From: Colwellia sp. C2M11 | GTDB taxonomy: Bacteria; Pseudomonadota; Gammaproteobacteria; Enterobacterales; Alteromonadaceae | Direction: 5' to 3' | DNA: 64,000 nt | NCBI RefSeq assembly: GCF_018860915.1 | Contig: NZ_JAHKQD010000036.1 | Span: forward strand, 1 to 64,000 | Shown: positions 35,341 through 45,401 of the stretch, one piece after another | Layout: every line of letters begins with the position of its first letter | Position numbering within the stretch: the stretch's first letter is position 1 | Position numbers and translations under genes: made by a program | The notes under the pieces: generated by a model | The model's input: the letters and a program-made list of their open reading frames with translations, nothing else | What the model was told of the DNA's origin: nothing | The model's database searches: none

Positions 35341-37359
35341 TTACTTACCTTTAGCTAATTGCGCTCTTAAACTTGCCATTCCTTGTTTATTGGCCTGTTC
35401 TTTATGGACTTGTGTTTTCTTCACTTGTCCTAACTCCCAGTTTAAATCATCTTGTGGCAGCTCATGCAAAAAGCGACTGGCTTCAGTGCGTGATACTTCA
35501 CCAAACTGACGACGTTCACGCGCGTAAGTAAATATTAACTCACGTTGTGCACGCGTTATGCCTACGTAAGCTAAGCGACGTTCTTCTTCAACACTGCCTT
35601 CATCAATACTAGTTTGATGAGGTAGTAACCCTTCTTCCATACCAATTAAAAATACATAAGGAAACTCTAAACCTTTTGATGCATGCAAAGTCATTAATTG
35701 TACTTGATCACTATCATCTTCATCTTCATTACGCTCCATCATATCGCGCAACGTTAAACGAGTGACAATTTGCGGTAAAGTCATTGGCTCTTCATCATCA
35801 GAGCCTTCAAGCATTTGCGTAACCCAGCTAAATAGCTCGGTAACATTCTTCATCCGCATTTCAGCTGCTTTCGCACTAGGCGAAGTGTCATAGAGAAAAT
35901 CTTCATAATTGATTTCTCGAATCATTGAGCGTAATACTGCCGCTGTATCGCCACGCTCTGCTTGATCTGCAACATCAACTAACCATTGTGTGAAAGCTTG
36001 CATTTTCATTAATGCACGCCCTGTTAATGTTTGCTCTAACCCCAATTCAAAACTCGCGGCAAACATACTTATTTGACGCATATTAGCATAATTACCTAAC
36101 TTTTCTAATGTAGCAGGACCAAGCTCTCGCTTCGGTACATTAACAATACGTAAGAAAGCATTATCATCATCAGGGTTAACCAATACACGTAAATACGCCA
36201 TAACATCTTTAATTTCAGCACGAGAGAAAAACGATGTGCCGCCACTAATTTTATAAGGGATACGGTTTTGCATTAATGCTTTTTCTAATAATCGAGATTG
36301 ATGATTACCACGATATAAAATAGCATAATCTTTATGGCGGCTTCGATTCATAAAGCGATGACCAATCAGCTCACCAATAATGCGCGAAACTTCATCTTCT
36401 TCATTTTTAGTTTGTACTACACGCAGTTCTGGCCCATACGCTAATTCACTAAATAATGCTTTATCGTAAACATGCGGATTATTCGCAATTAATATATTGG
36501 CACATTTTAAAATACGGCCACTTGAACGATAATTTTGCTCCAGTTTAATCAGCTTAAGTTGAGGAAAGTCTTTACCCAACAAGACTAAGTTTTCAGGTTT
36601 AGCACCACGCCAAGAATAAATAGATTGATCATCATCCCCTACCACCGTTAAGCGCCCACGTTCACCTGCAATGAGTTTTACTAATTCATATTGACTCGCA
36701 TTAGTATCTTGATATTCATCGACCAACAGATAACGGATTTTACTGCGCCAGCGTTCACGCACCTCAGGATAGTTTTTCAATAACAGTGTAGGAATAAGAA
36801 TTAAATCATCAAAATCAAGCGCATTGTACGCCTTCATATGCTGATGATACCGCTGATAAAACTCAGCGAATTCTTGAGAGCTGGCATCATTTGCTATTTT
36901 TAAAGCTGCATCGGGTAGTAATAAATCATTTTTCCAGTTAGATATTTTACTTTGTAATTGACTCAATAAATCTTTATCACCATCAAGCTCATCTAAGGTT
37001 AATTCTTTTAATAATGAAAGACTATCTTGATCGTCAAACAGTGTAAATCCTGGCTTATAGCCTAGTGTTTTAATTTCTCGACGTACAATATCGAGCCCAA
37101 GCGAATGGAAAGTAGAAACCGTTAAGCCACGCGTTGACTCCTTACCGAGCATTTTGATAATACGCTCTTTCATTTCTCGCGCAGCTTTATTGGTGAAGGT
37201 TACAGCGGCAATATTACGTGCTTTGTAATCACACTTTTGAATTAAGTAAGCAATTTTTTGACAAATAACTCCCGTTTTACCTGAGCCAGCGCCAGCCAAT
37301 ACAAGGCAAGGACCACTAACATATTTTACGGCTTCGTTTTGTCCGGGGTTAAGTTTCAT
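35341..37359 (-). CDS. rep: ATP-dependent DNA helicase Rep
   Basis: Superfamily 1A 3'-5' helicase of 672 residues that removes proteins ahead of replication forks. Q motif LNPGQNEAV, Walker [10 protein letters not shown] (22-30), motif Ia [14 protein letters not shown], motif [18 protein letters not shown], motif [18 protein letters not shown], motif [12 protein letters not shown], motif [20 protein letters not shown] and motif [17 protein letters not shown]. The length and the region ending in the [10 protein letters not shown] tail fit Rep rather than UvrD. Divergent from ubiK across 175 bp. Confidence 0.97.
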   Translation of the reverse strand: MKLNPGQNEAVKYVSGPCLVLAGAGSGKTGVICQKIAYLIQKCDYKARNIAAVTFTNKAAREMKERIIKMLGKESTRGLTVSTFHSLGLDIVRREIKTLGYKPGFTLFDDQDSLSLLKELTLDELDGDKDLLSQLQSKISNWKNDLLLPDAALKIANDASSQEFAEFYQRYHQHMKAYNALDFDDLILIPTLLLKNYPEVRERWRSKIRYLLVDEYQDTNASQYELVKLIAGERGRLTVVGDDDQSIYSWRGAKPENLVLLGKDFPQLKLIKLEQNYRSSGRILKCANILIANNPHVYDKALFSELAYGPELRVVQTKNEEDEVSRIIGELIGHRFMNRSRHKDYAILYRGNHQSRLLEKALMQNRIPYKISGGTSFFSRAEIKDVMAYLRVLVNPDDDNAFLRIVNVPKRELGPATLEKLGNYANMRQISMFAASFELGLEQTLTGRALMKMQAFTQWLVDVADQAERGDTAAVLRSMIREINYEDFLYDTSPSAKAAEMRMKNVTELFSWVTQMLEGSDDEEPMTLPQIVTRLTLRDMMERNEDEDDSDQVQLMTLHASKGLEFPYVFLIGMEEGLLPHQTSIDEGSVEEERRLAYVGITRAQRELIFTYARERRQFGEVSRTEASRFLHELPQDDLNWELGQVKKTQVHKEQANKQGMASLRAQLAKGK

Positions 37360-37534
37360 AATTGCAGAAATGATTAATTTTAAGGACAGTAATTTTACCT
37401 GTTTTTACTCGTTAGCAAAACAGTTACAATGTGTTCAAGTGAAATTTTGTGTAATTATTTGGATCGTTATTTTATATAAATAGTAGATAAGAAATTCAAA
37501 TAAATAATTCGAACCGATAATTTGGACCTATAGT

Positions 37535-37789
37535 ATGATTAATGCAAAAAAAATTGAAGAAATAGCCAAACAAGTAACTGACGCCATACCTCCTGGTTTA
37601 AAGAGCATGGCTAATGATTTTGAAGACAAAACCAAAACCGTATTACAACGTAAATTATCACAACTTGACGTAGTAACTCGTGAAGAGTTTGATATACAAA
37701 CACAAGTATTGATTAAAACACGTACTAAGTTAGCAGAGCTTGAAGCACGATTAACTGAGCTAGAAGCGAGTAATAACAATATCGAATAA
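37535..37789 (+). CDS. ubiK: Ubiquinone biosynthesis accessory factor UbiK
   Basis: 84-residue BMFP-domain protein (formerly YqiC). MINAKKIEEIAKQVTDAIPP, then a membrane-associating amphipathic stretch, followed by a C-terminal coiled coil (VTREEFDIQTQVLIKTRTKL onward). UbiK forms a complex with UbiJ in E. coli and promotes aerobic ubiquinone synthesis; here it lies only 2.2 kb from ubiB, though in a separate transcript. Full length. Confidence 0.93.
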   Translation: MINAKKIEEIAKQVTDAIPPGLKSMANDFEDKTKTVLQRKLSQLDVVTREEFDIQTQVLIKTRTKLAELEARLTELEASNNNIE

Positions 37790-37909
37790 AAATGTCGAAC
37801 AAAAAAATTATAAAATAAGAATAGTCACGCTTACGAACATTACAAATCACCGATTTTATTTATCCGTAAGCATTGTGGTTCATAGGTAGTAAATTAACAG
37901 TCGGAACAA

Positions 37910-39019
37910 ATGATTATGTTTAAATATACGCTTATTATCTTAATACTCGTTGGATTTATGACAAAAATTAACGCGAATAACTTTACTACTGAAGCACAAC
38001 TTGGCAACCGTTATAGCAATGAAATTGCGCAATTTTGGCTTCAAGGTGAGTTTTCAAGTTTTAATGGTGTCAATGATAAGCGCATTGATTATGCAATATT
38101 CAATCATAATGAAACTGATCTAAAGACGGCTAATCCCGCCAATAGAAAATGCTTAATTATTTCCTCAGGACGCACTGAAGGTTATTTAAAATATAAAGAG
38201 CTAAGCTTCGATTTATTCAATCTGGGTTTCAATGTTTTTCTCGTTGATCACCGTGGCCAAGGTATATCAGCACGTTTATTAGATAACCCACATAAAGGCT
38301 ATGTAGAAGACTTCCAATATTATGTTGATGACTTTGCTAGTTTTATTGAAAAAGCCGTTAAACCTTATTGTGATGTTAATGGAGAGAGCCAAAAGCCCTA
38401 TTTATTAGCGCATTCAATGGGGGGGGCCATTGCTGCCAGATACTTACAAGATTATCCTAACAATATACAGGCGGCGGTATTATCTTCACCTATGTTAGGA
38501 TTTAATAGCGGCCCTATTCCCCGTGTTATCGCTGAATCATTAGTTAAAGTGACCAACCAAATTAATCAAATAGTGTCTGATACACCTTGGTATTTTTTAG
38601 GACAAAAAGATTACACGCCAAAAGCAGATGATCCAACTTCATTCACCAATAACCCGCTAATGCATTCAGAATTACGTTTTCAACAATTTATTCAACTTTA
38701 TCAAACAGAGCCTCAACTACAACTGGGCGGCATTACGGTAAAATGGTTATCTGAATCAATTACCGCACTTGCAACACTATTTAATAATATAGATAAAATA
38801 ACGACACCGACATTAGTTATTCAAGCAGGTGCAGATACCATAGTATCAAATGAAGCACAGCATGATTTTTGTCAGCAATTACATCAACACTACCCATACT
38901 CATGTCCTGGGGGAAAACCCTTAGTAATAGAAGGTGCGTATCATGAACTATTTTTTGAAAGTGATGTTCATCGTGACAAGGCATTAACTGCAGCTGTTGA
39001 GTGGTTTAAGCAGCATTAA
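37910..39019 (+). CDS. pldB: Alpha/beta hydrolase, lysophospholipase L2-like
   Basis: 369 residues with an N-terminal signal-like hydrophobic segment (FKYTLIILILVGFMTKINA), so probably periplasmic or membrane-bound. Alpha/beta-hydrolase core with nucleophile elbow LLAHSMGGA (Ser169), preceding FLVDHRGQGIS, and acid/His region AGADTIVSNEAQ and GAYHELFFESD. It matches the PldB/monoacylglycerol lipase group, which degrades lysophospholipids. The start may be the second Met (37916). The symbol is assigned by family similarity, not certain orthology. Confidence 0.82.
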   Translation: MIMFKYTLIILILVGFMTKINANNFTTEAQLGNRYSNEIAQFWLQGEFSSFNGVNDKRIDYAIFNHNETDLKTANPANRKCLIISSGRTEGYLKYKELSFDLFNLGFNVFLVDHRGQGISARLLDNPHKGYVEDFQYYVDDFASFIEKAVKPYCDVNGESQKPYLLAHSMGGAIAARYLQDYPNNIQAAVLSSPMLGFNSGPIPRVIAESLVKVTNQINQIVSDTPWYFLGQKDYTPKADDPTSFTNNPLMHSELRFQQFIQLYQTEPQLQLGGITVKWLSESITALATLFNNIDKITTPTLVIQAGADTIVSNEAQHDFCQQLHQHYPYSCPGGKPLVIEGAYHELFFESDVHRDKALTAAVEWFKQH

Positions 39020-39060
39020 AACTAAATTTTTCTGATAATAACTAACATTACTTAGTAGCA

Positions 39061-39190
39061 GAGATTCTGTATTAAATGACCCACGGAATAACGGCAATAA
39101 AGCTAGAGATTCTGTATTAAATGACCTACGGAATAACAGCAATAAAGCTAGAGATTACATATTAAGTCCCCTACGGTATAGTGACGTGTG
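39061..39190. repeat. 45-bp tandem repeat, 2.8 copies
   Basis: Unit 1 (39061-39105) and unit 2 (39106-39150) differ at only two positions; a third, more diverged partial unit follows from 39151. Each starts GAGATTCTGTATTAAATGAC and contains ACGGAATAACGGCAATAAAG-like sequence. These look like half-copies of a dispersed extragenic palindromic element (related GTCATCCT sequence at 39249-39256). No coding capacity. Confidence 0.75.
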
Positions 39191-39273
39191 TAACTAACGC
39201 TAACCTAGTAACCCCTTAACTATCAAGCTTGATCATTCTATCAGACTCGTCATCCTGAACTTGATTGAGAATA

Positions 39274-40233
39274 TCAATCACTTGACTCAACTTTAAGCTC
39301 TTCAGGCACAACTGAATTAGGATCATGGTGAATAAAAACCTCACATGGTGCAAGCGCTTGGCAGATTTCTGCTTCAATTTCGTTACCAATACTATGGGCT
39401 TCTAATAACGATAAATTATCTTCTAACTCTAGGTGAAATTGAATAAAACGCTGTGCACCTGACTGTCTTGTTCGTAATTCGTGTAACCCTAAAGCATGCT
39501 CATGTGACAAAATAATACTTTTAATTTGTGCTAAATCTTCAGCATTTAACTCATGATCCATCAATTGATAAACACTTTGATAAATAATCTGTCCTGCACC
39601 AAAAATTAAATATAAGCCAACAGCAATAGTAAATACACCGTCAGCTTGCAACCAAATGCCCTGACTTAAAAAGATAGCAGCCAAGACACCTAAATTTAAT
39701 AATAAGTCTGATTGATAGTGCAGTGCATCGGCACTAATCACTATAGATCCTGTACGCTTGATAACATAACGCTGAAAAGCGACTAAAAATAATGTCAGTA
39801 ATATCGCAATAATAGACACCCAAATAGCAATATCACTATGTACAATAGGGCGTGGATTCATCACTCGCTCAACACCATTAAAGATTAATAATATAGCTGA
39901 GCCTAAAACAAAAGCGGCTTGTACCAAGCCCGCTAAACTTTCAGCTTTACCATGACCAAATTTGTGTTCTTCATCAGCTGGAGCCAAAGCAAAACGAAGA
40001 ATAACAATATTCATTACCGAAGCAAATAAATCTAAAATGGAATCTGTAGTTGATGCTAACATTGCACTAGAATCACTTATTATCCAAGCATATAACTTGA
40101 TAAGCACTAAGAGCAAAGCAACCGAGGATGCGGTTATAGCGGCCAATCGGACCCAATAAGCATAATCAGTACTATGAGTTAAGTTACTTTGTACGTTACT
40201 GTGCGAGTTGTGTGGTGATTTTTGTTCTGACAT
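39274..40233 (-). CDS. fieF: Cation diffusion facilitator, FieF-like
   Basis: Inner membrane divalent cation/proton antiporter of 319 residues with six membrane helices. Metal-site motifs: DSILDLFASVMN in helix 2 and HYQSDLLLNLGV in helix 5; FGHGKAESLAGL follows helix 3. A C-terminal cytoplasmic dimer domain (LGLHELRTRQSGAQRFIQFHLEL and EVFIHHDP) binds regulatory metal ions. FieF relatives export iron or zinc. The N-terminal about 25 residues are a polar His/Ser/Asn tail. Divergent from trmL. Confidence 0.93.
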   Translation of the reverse strand: MSEQKSPHNSHSNVQSNLTHSTDYAYWVRLAAITASSVALLLVLIKLYAWIISDSSAMLASTTDSILDLFASVMNIVILRFALAPADEEHKFGHGKAESLAGLVQAAFVLGSAILLIFNGVERVMNPRPIVHSDIAIWVSIIAILLTLFLVAFQRYVIKRTGSIVISADALHYQSDLLLNLGVLAAIFLSQGIWLQADGVFTIAVGLYLIFGAGQIIYQSVYQLMDHELNAEDLAQIKSIILSHEHALGLHELRTRQSGAQRFIQFHLELEDNLSLLEAHSIGNEIEAEICQALAPCEVFIHHDPNSVVPEELKVESSD

Positions 40234-40311
40234 GAAAAAACAGACTTTATCGAAAGATTGTCGCTATAATAGCAAGAATTATTAAACTTATACCAATTTG
40301 ATTAAATCATT

Positions 40312-40776
40312 ATGTTAGATGTAGTTCTTTTTCAACCACAAATTCCACCTAATACTGGCAATATAATTCGCTTATGTGCCAACTCAGGATTCCGCTTACA
40401 CTTAATTGAACCATTAGGATTTGATTTAGAAGATAAGAAACTTCGCCGTGCAGGGCTTGATTATCATGAATTTGCGGCACTGCAACGACATAAAGATTTT
40501 AATGCTTTTGTTGAACATGAAAAACCAAAACGTATACTTGCGATTACCACTAAAACTGATAATTTTTATGGTGATGTTACTTTTACCGAAGGTGATTATT
40601 TACTGTTTGGATCTGAAACTGCAGGCTTACCTGAAGAAGTGCGTGTACAAATTCCTGATGAGCACAAAATTAGAATTCCGATGTTAAAAGAAAGCCGAAG
40701 TATGAATTTATCAAACGCTGCAGCCGTAATCGTTTACGATGCATGGCGACAGCTAGGCTTTATAAATGCTGTGTAG
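40312..40776 (+). CDS. trmL: tRNA (cytidine/uridine-34 2'-O)-methyltransferase TrmL
   Basis: 154-residue SPOUT methyltransferase that 2'-O-methylates the wobble base of leucine tRNAs. Visible: [24 protein letters not shown] (motif 1), [14 protein letters not shown] (motif 2) and [29 protein letters not shown] (motif 3, the trefoil-knot SAM site). Normal length. Monocistronic; a repeat-rich gap follows. Confidence 0.96.
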   Translation: MLDVVLFQPQIPPNTGNIIRLCANSGFRLHLIEPLGFDLEDKKLRRAGLDYHEFAALQRHKDFNAFVEHEKPKRILAITTKTDNFYGDVTFTEGDYLLFGSETAGLPEEVRVQIPDEHKIRIPMLKESRSMNLSNAAAVIVYDAWRQLGFINAV

Positions 40777-41000
40777 TTATAGTCAATATTTACGACGTCT
40801 TCTTAGCAAATCACCATACAATAGCTAAGCTTTGTATGCTATCAAGCGTCGTCATCCTACCAAATCTTGTCATCCTATAAAGCCTCGTCATCCTAAACTT
40901 GATTCAGGAACTTAAGCAATTTAGTGCATAACTCTCAAGATTCCGTGCCAAAACACCAACGAAATAATGGTAGTAAAAAAAATGTTTGTAAAAGGTAGGG
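40777..41000. repeat. Repeat-containing intergenic region with 18-bp period
   Basis: GTCATCCT occurs at 40851, 40869 and 40887, exactly 18 bp apart. The last copy continues AAACTTGATTCAGGA, matching the start of a common extragenic palindromic element; CTCAAGATTCCGTGCC (from about 40937) may be a decayed right half. No gene is visible. Confidence 0.6.
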
Positions 41001-42005
41001 CTATTCTTGTTTTTGATCACGAGAGAGTAAATCAGCTGCAGCAAGTTTTGCTTCTTTACCTTGATACAACACTTCATATACTTGCTCTACGATAGGCATT
41101 TCAACATTCATTCGCTGAGCTAAAGTGTATACTTCTTTGGTATTGCGATAACCTTCAACCACTTGCCCAATATCAGCTATAGCTTGTTCAACACAAGCAC
41201 CTTGCCCTAAGGCTAAACCAAAACGACGATTTCGTGATTGATTATCAGTACAAGTTAAGACTAAATCGCCTAAACCAGCCATACCCATGAACGTTGCAGG
41301 ATCAGCACCTAATGCAGCACCTAAACGTGTCATTTCAGCTAATCCACGAGTAATCAAGGCAGTACGAGCATTCGCACCAAAGCCAATACCATCAGCGATA
41401 CCTGCGCCAATAGCAACAACATTTTTCACGGCCCCACCTAGCTGAATACCAATAAAATCTTTATTTGGATAAACACGGAAGCATTTTTCACAATGTAATA
41501 AATCTGAAAGTTCTAAAGCGAAATTTTCATCCGTAGAAGATAAAGAAATAGCCGTTGGCAGCCCTATTGCCATTTCTTTGGCAAATGTAGGTCCAGACAA
41601 TACCGCTAAAGCAACGTCGTCACCTAAAATCCTATTCGCTACAGTTTGCAGTAGATCTCCCGACTGAGGATCTAAGCCTTTGGTTGCCCAAGCGATTTTT
41701 GCACCTGGTTTCAACATTGGCTGAATGCTTTTAAGCATATCGCCAAACGCATGACTAGGTACCACTACTAGAATATTATCACTTGCACTAACAGCGGCGG
41801 CCAAATCACTAATAGGTTCTAAGCTATCAGGAAATGGGCAACCCGCTAAATATTTAGTATTTTCTCGCGCACTAATCATGTCGTTCACTTGATTAGCATC
41901 ACGGCCCCATAATAATGTCTTATGTCCGTTCCTAGCCAAACAAATAGCCAATGCCGTGCCATAAGAGCCAGCACCTAACACTGTGATTTTAGCTGAAATT
42001 GTCAT
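41001..42005 (-). CDS. gpsA: Glycerol-3-phosphate dehydrogenase (NAD(P)+)
   Basis: Cytosolic enzyme reducing dihydroxyacetone phosphate to sn-glycerol-3-phosphate for phospholipid synthesis. N-terminal Rossmann site [30 protein letters not shown], catalytic/substrate region [40 protein letters not shown] and [14 protein letters not shown]. 334 residues, normal. It follows secB by 59 bp on the minus strand, the conserved secB-gpsA arrangement. Confidence 0.97.
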   Translation of the reverse strand: MTISAKITVLGAGSYGTALAICLARNGHKTLLWGRDANQVNDMISARENTKYLAGCPFPDSLEPISDLAAAVSASDNILVVVPSHAFGDMLKSIQPMLKPGAKIAWATKGLDPQSGDLLQTVANRILGDDVALAVLSGPTFAKEMAIGLPTAISLSSTDENFALELSDLLHCEKCFRVYPNKDFIGIQLGGAVKNVVAIGAGIADGIGFGANARTALITRGLAEMTRLGAALGADPATFMGMAGLGDLVLTCTDNQSRNRRFGLALGQGACVEQAIADIGQVVEGYRNTKEVYTLAQRMNVEMPIVEQVYEVLYQGKEAKLAAADLLSRDQKQE

Positions 42006-42064
42006 AATTACCTTGTTATAGAAGGGAGATAAATAACTTTGTAGTACTAAAGCTTAATCTAGGA

Positions 42065-42568
42065 TTAATGCGTTTCTACACTTTCTGGTGCGTTAACTTT
42101 TGCTTCAGCTGCACGTTGTTGTACATAAGATGCAAATAATGCTTCAAAGTTCACTGGCGATAAGTTGAATTGTGGGAATGAACCGCGGTTAACTAAACTT
42201 GCTACTGTTTCACGTGCATATGGGAATAACGTTGTTGGGCAAAATGCACCAATCGTATGTGCCAATTGTGCTTCTGGTAAGTTACCAATAGTAAAAATAC
42301 CCGCTTGCTGTACTTCAGCTAAAAATGCAGTTTGGCCTTCAACTGTTGCAGTTACTGTTACTGCTAAAACAACTTCATACGTATCATCAGCTAATTTATT
42401 AGAACGGGTGTCTAAATCTAACTTAATTTCAGGTTTCCATTCTTTTTGAAAGATAGCAGGAGAGTTTGGTGTTTCAAATGAAACATCTTTAGTGTAAACA
42501 CGTTGAATAGCAAATTGTGGTTGTGCTGGTGCTGCTTCGCCTGCTGGGCTTTGATTTTCATCACTCAT
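42065..42568 (-). CDS. secB: Protein-export chaperone SecB
   Basis: Cytosolic tetrameric chaperone that keeps presecretory proteins unfolded and hands them to SecA. Core features: [26 protein letters not shown] at the N-terminus and [25 protein letters not shown] with the C-terminal SecA-contacting [16 protein letters not shown]. 167 residues with an Ala/Pro-rich first 15 residues. Lies between grxC and gpsA in one leftward operon. Confidence 0.97.
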   Translation of the reverse strand: MSDENQSPAGEAAPAQPQFAIQRVYTKDVSFETPNSPAIFQKEWKPEIKLDLDTRSNKLADDTYEVVLAVTVTATVEGQTAFLAEVQQAGIFTIGNLPEAQLAHTIGAFCPTTLFPYARETVASLVNRGSFPQFNLSPVNFEALFASYVQQRAAEAKVNAPESVETH

Positions 42569-42632
42569 GAGTATTTTCCTGTATTTTTATAAATGTAATA
42601 TTTGTGTATTTTTAAGCGTTAAAAAGTTTTTA

Positions 42633-42908
42633 CTAGTTACTAGCAAGTAACTCATCAAGCTCATTATTTCTGTCTAAAGCGACTAGTTGATCACAACCAC
42701 CAACATGAACATCATCAATAAATATTTGTGGTACGGTATAACCACCTTTACTGCGTGCAATCATTTTTTCACGTAATGCCATATCACCATCAATACTGAT
42801 TTCTTCTACTTGTAACGATGGGTAAGTCGTTAATTTTTTCTCAAGCAATGCGAGCGCATGAGAACAAAAAGGACAGTACGCTTTAGTGTAAATTTCTACT
42901 TTTGCCAT
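42633..42908 (-). CDS. grxC: Glutaredoxin 3
   Basis: 91-residue glutathione-dependent dithiol oxidoreductase. Active site Cys12-Pro-Phe-Cys15 (most relatives have CPYC), cis-Pro loop GGYTVPQIFIDDVHVGGCDQL. Cytoplasmic. It lies 64 bp upstream of secB on the same strand, part of the conserved rhodanese-grxC-secB-gpsA group. Confidence 0.95.
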   Translation of the reverse strand: MAKVEIYTKAYCPFCSHALALLEKKLTTYPSLQVEEISIDGDMALREKMIARSKGGYTVPQIFIDDVHVGGCDQLVALDRNNELDELLASN

Positions 42909-43013
42909 AGTTTTTCCATTATTTTTATTAATGCTAATTCATAAAGCACAGTCGGTATAATGTCACAACTGTATAGCTCAATTATTTACAAGCTACTTTA
43001 AGATAGTTCTAGC

Positions 43014-43442
43014 CTATTTTTTAGTAACAGGTAAGCCTGCGCCTATCCAAGCTCCCATGCCGCCTTTTAATATACTAACGCGAGCAAAACCCGCTTTATG
43101 TAAATCGCTCGCCACTTTTGAGGCAACAAGACCAGCACTGCATACAACTATGATGGGATTTTCTTTGTGTTTTTCAAGGCTAGCAAAGCCATTTTTAGTG
43201 ATTTTATCGTTTGATAAATTGATCGCATCTAAAATATGACTCGTGTTAAATTCTTTTTCTTTACGAATATCAAGTGCAACACCTTGCTCTCTATTCATTA
43301 AAAAGGTTAATTCTTGTGTACTGATTTGTTTAATCGGTGATAACTGAATTCTAATTGTTATTACGATAATCATAACAACAAGCGCAACCCAAACCGCACT
43401 TAACAAGCCGTTATTGCTGGCAAAAGTAATAAATTGTTCCAT
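43014..43442 (-). CDS. Membrane-anchored rhodanese-like protein (YibN type)
   Basis: 142 residues: one N-terminal membrane helix (about 14-32), then a single rhodanese domain with LDIRKEKEFNTSHILDAINL and an active-site loop VVCSAGLVASKVASDL whose Cys101 can carry a persulfide. First gene of the leftward yibN-grxC-secB-gpsA group, as in E. coli. The sulfur acceptor is unknown; E. coli YibN has been linked to membrane protein insertion rather than metabolism. Confidence 0.92.
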   Translation of the reverse strand: MEQFITFASNNGLLSAVWVALVVMIIVITIRIQLSPIKQISTQELTFLMNREQGVALDIRKEKEFNTSHILDAINLSNDKITKNGFASLEKHKENPIIVVCSAGLVASKVASDLHKAGFARVSILKGGMGAWIGAGLPVTKK

Positions 43443-43708
43443 AAATGGGGACTCTATTAGTAAATAGTGAAAGTAATGACTTTATTTAATAAATAAAAAA
43501 ATCGTGACATTATACCCAAGCTGATTGGAATTGCGAGTTTAGTTCTTAGCTTTAGTAACCGCGAATGGATCATTTCTTACTTAATTAAATTGAAATGAAT
43601 GTGTACAATGCGGATAACTAAATTTGAATACCAATTCTATTAAATTTATTCTCTCTTCAGAGTTAACTTAATATAGTTTGTATAAGCACTAATACAAGGC
43701 CAGTAATT
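43443..43708. other. Divergent intergenic region rhodanese/gpmI
   Basis: 266 bp. Contains two short sequences, near 43512 (TATACCCAAGCTGATTGGAA) and near 43629 (ATACCAATTCTATTAAAT), that resemble each other and a third at 40289-40307 (TATACCAATTTGATTAAAT) before trmL. These look like a dispersed short repeat. No ORF or RNA seen. Confidence 0.4.
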
Positions 43709-45280
43709 ATGTCTAATAGAGAAGCATCGACAAAAAAAACAACTGTGTTAATTATTTTAGATGGTTGGGGATATCGTGAAAACAGTGACTCAAATGCTAT
43801 ACAAGCAGCTAATACTCCCATATTAGATAAACTGAAAGTTGATTATCCAAACATGCTCATACAAACCTCGGGCATGGCTGTTGGGCTGCCTGATGGCCAA
43901 ATGGGTAACTCTGAAGTTGGTCATGTAAATTTAGGCGCTGGACGCATTGTATATCAAGATTTTACTCGCATTACAAAATCAATAGCAGACGGTGAATTTT
44001 CACAAACACCAGCATTGTGCCAAGCGGTTGATAAAGCAGTTACGCAAGATAAAGCTGTACATATATTTGGTTTATTATCCCCTGGTGGTGTTCATAGCCA
44101 TGAAGATCATATTTTTGCCATGATGGAACTGGCCAAAGAGCGCGGTGCAACAAAGGTTTATTTACATGCATTCTTAGATGGTCGAGATACACCACCACGC
44201 AGTGCAAAAAGTTCGCTAGAAAAAGCGCAACAAAAATTTGAGCAGCTTTATGCTGATTCGGCTGGCGAAGGACGAATAGCATCTGTTATTGGTCGTTACT
44301 ATGCAATGGACAGAGATCAGCGCTGGGACCGTGTAGAGGCTGCATACGATGTTATGGTTTCAGGTATTGGTAAGTATCAATATCCAGATGCATTGTCGGC
44401 ACTAGAAGCTGCATACCAACGTGATGAGAATGATGAATTTGTTAGTGCCAGCGCTATCGTAAACGAACAAGGTGAAGCCGTTGAAATTAATGATGGCGAC
44501 GCATTAATCTTTATGAATTTCAGAGCTGATCGCGCACGTCAATTTAGTCGCTGCTTTACAGAAAGCGATTTTGATGGTTTTGCCCGTAAAAAAGTGCCTG
44601 CTATTAGTGATTTTGTTATGTTAACGCAATATTCGGCTGATATTAAAGCCAGTTGTGCTTTTGGCCCGACACCATTAAATAACGTGATGGGGGAGTGGCT
44701 TGCTAAACACAACAAAACTCAACTACGTATTTCTGAAACTGAAAAATATGCCCATGTCACCTTCTTTTTTAGTGGTGGTCAAGAAAAAGAATTCGACGGT
44801 GAAAAACGCATATTAGTGCCTTCTCCTGATGTTGCCACCTACGATTTACAACCTGAAATGAATTCAACTTTACTGACAGATAAATTAGTCGCAGCAATTG
44901 AAGGCGGTGAATATGACTTTATTGTTTGTAACTACCCTAATGGTGACATGGTTGGTCACACAGGTGATTTTGATGCTGCAGTTAAGGCTTGTGAAGCTGT
45001 TGATACCTGTATAGGCCGTGTGGTTACTGCATTAAAAAGTACTGGCGGTGAATGTTTAATTACAGCTGACCATGGTAATGCAGAACAAATGTTAGATGAA
45101 GAATCTGGCCAAGCTCACACCGCACATACGTGTGAGCCTGTACCGCTTATTTATGTTGGCAGAAAAGCGACACCGGCAAACACTGGTGCATTAAGTGATA
45201 TTTCACCAACCCTATTACACTTAATGGCGATGGAGCAACCTGAAGAAATGACAGGTTCGGTATTGATGCAATTAGATTAA
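43709..45280 (+). CDS. gpmI: 2,3-bisphosphoglycerate-independent phosphoglycerate mutase
   Basis: Manganese-dependent glycolytic enzyme interconverting 3- and 2-phosphoglycerate. Metal site and nucleophile: [17 protein letters not shown] and QMGNSEVGH (phosphoserine Ser68), HLHAF-like [38 protein letters not shown], and second metal cluster [20 protein letters not shown] plus [11 protein letters not shown]. 523 residues, typical. In E. coli the same gene is followed by envC and yibQ, as here. Confidence 0.97.
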   Translation: MSNREASTKKTTVLIILDGWGYRENSDSNAIQAANTPILDKLKVDYPNMLIQTSGMAVGLPDGQMGNSEVGHVNLGAGRIVYQDFTRITKSIADGEFSQTPALCQAVDKAVTQDKAVHIFGLLSPGGVHSHEDHIFAMMELAKERGATKVYLHAFLDGRDTPPRSAKSSLEKAQQKFEQLYADSAGEGRIASVIGRYYAMDRDQRWDRVEAAYDVMVSGIGKYQYPDALSALEAAYQRDENDEFVSASAIVNEQGEAVEINDGDALIFMNFRADRARQFSRCFTESDFDGFARKKVPAISDFVMLTQYSADIKASCAFGPTPLNNVMGEWLAKHNKTQLRISETEKYAHVTFFFSGGQEKEFDGEKRILVPSPDVATYDLQPEMNSTLLTDKLVAAIEGGEYDFIVCNYPNGDMVGHTGDFDAAVKACEAVDTCIGRVVTALKSTGGECLITADHGNAEQMLDEESGQAHTAHTCEPVPLIYVGRKATPANTGALSDISPTLLHLMAMEQPEEMTGSVLMQLD

Positions 45281-45289
45281 TGGGGCAAA

Positions 45290-45387
45290 CTGTAGGCTAA
45301 TTTCAGCCGTCAATTAAGTTGATAATGCAGAATAAGATTATTTCTGCCATTTTCATTTAACATGTCGGGCTAAAGCCCAACCTACAG
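45290..45387. repeat. Palindromic extragenic (REPIN/MITE-like) element
   Basis: A 98-bp segment bounded by imperfect inverted ends: CTGTAGGCTAATTTCAGCCG on the left (from 45290) and CGGGCTAAAGCCCAACCTACAG on the right (to 45387). The inner part also pairs imperfectly (AATGCAGAATAA / TTATTTCTGCCATT), so the whole can fold into one long hairpin. It lies between gpmI and envC and may also act as a processing site in that operon. Confidence 0.6.
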
Positions 45388-45401
45388 AAGATAATAACTT
45401 A

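Noticed and set aside
39061..39190. Possible CRISPR array
   Set aside because: The units are directly adjacent 45-bp copies with no spacers between them and no cas genes nearby; a plain tandem repeat explains them.
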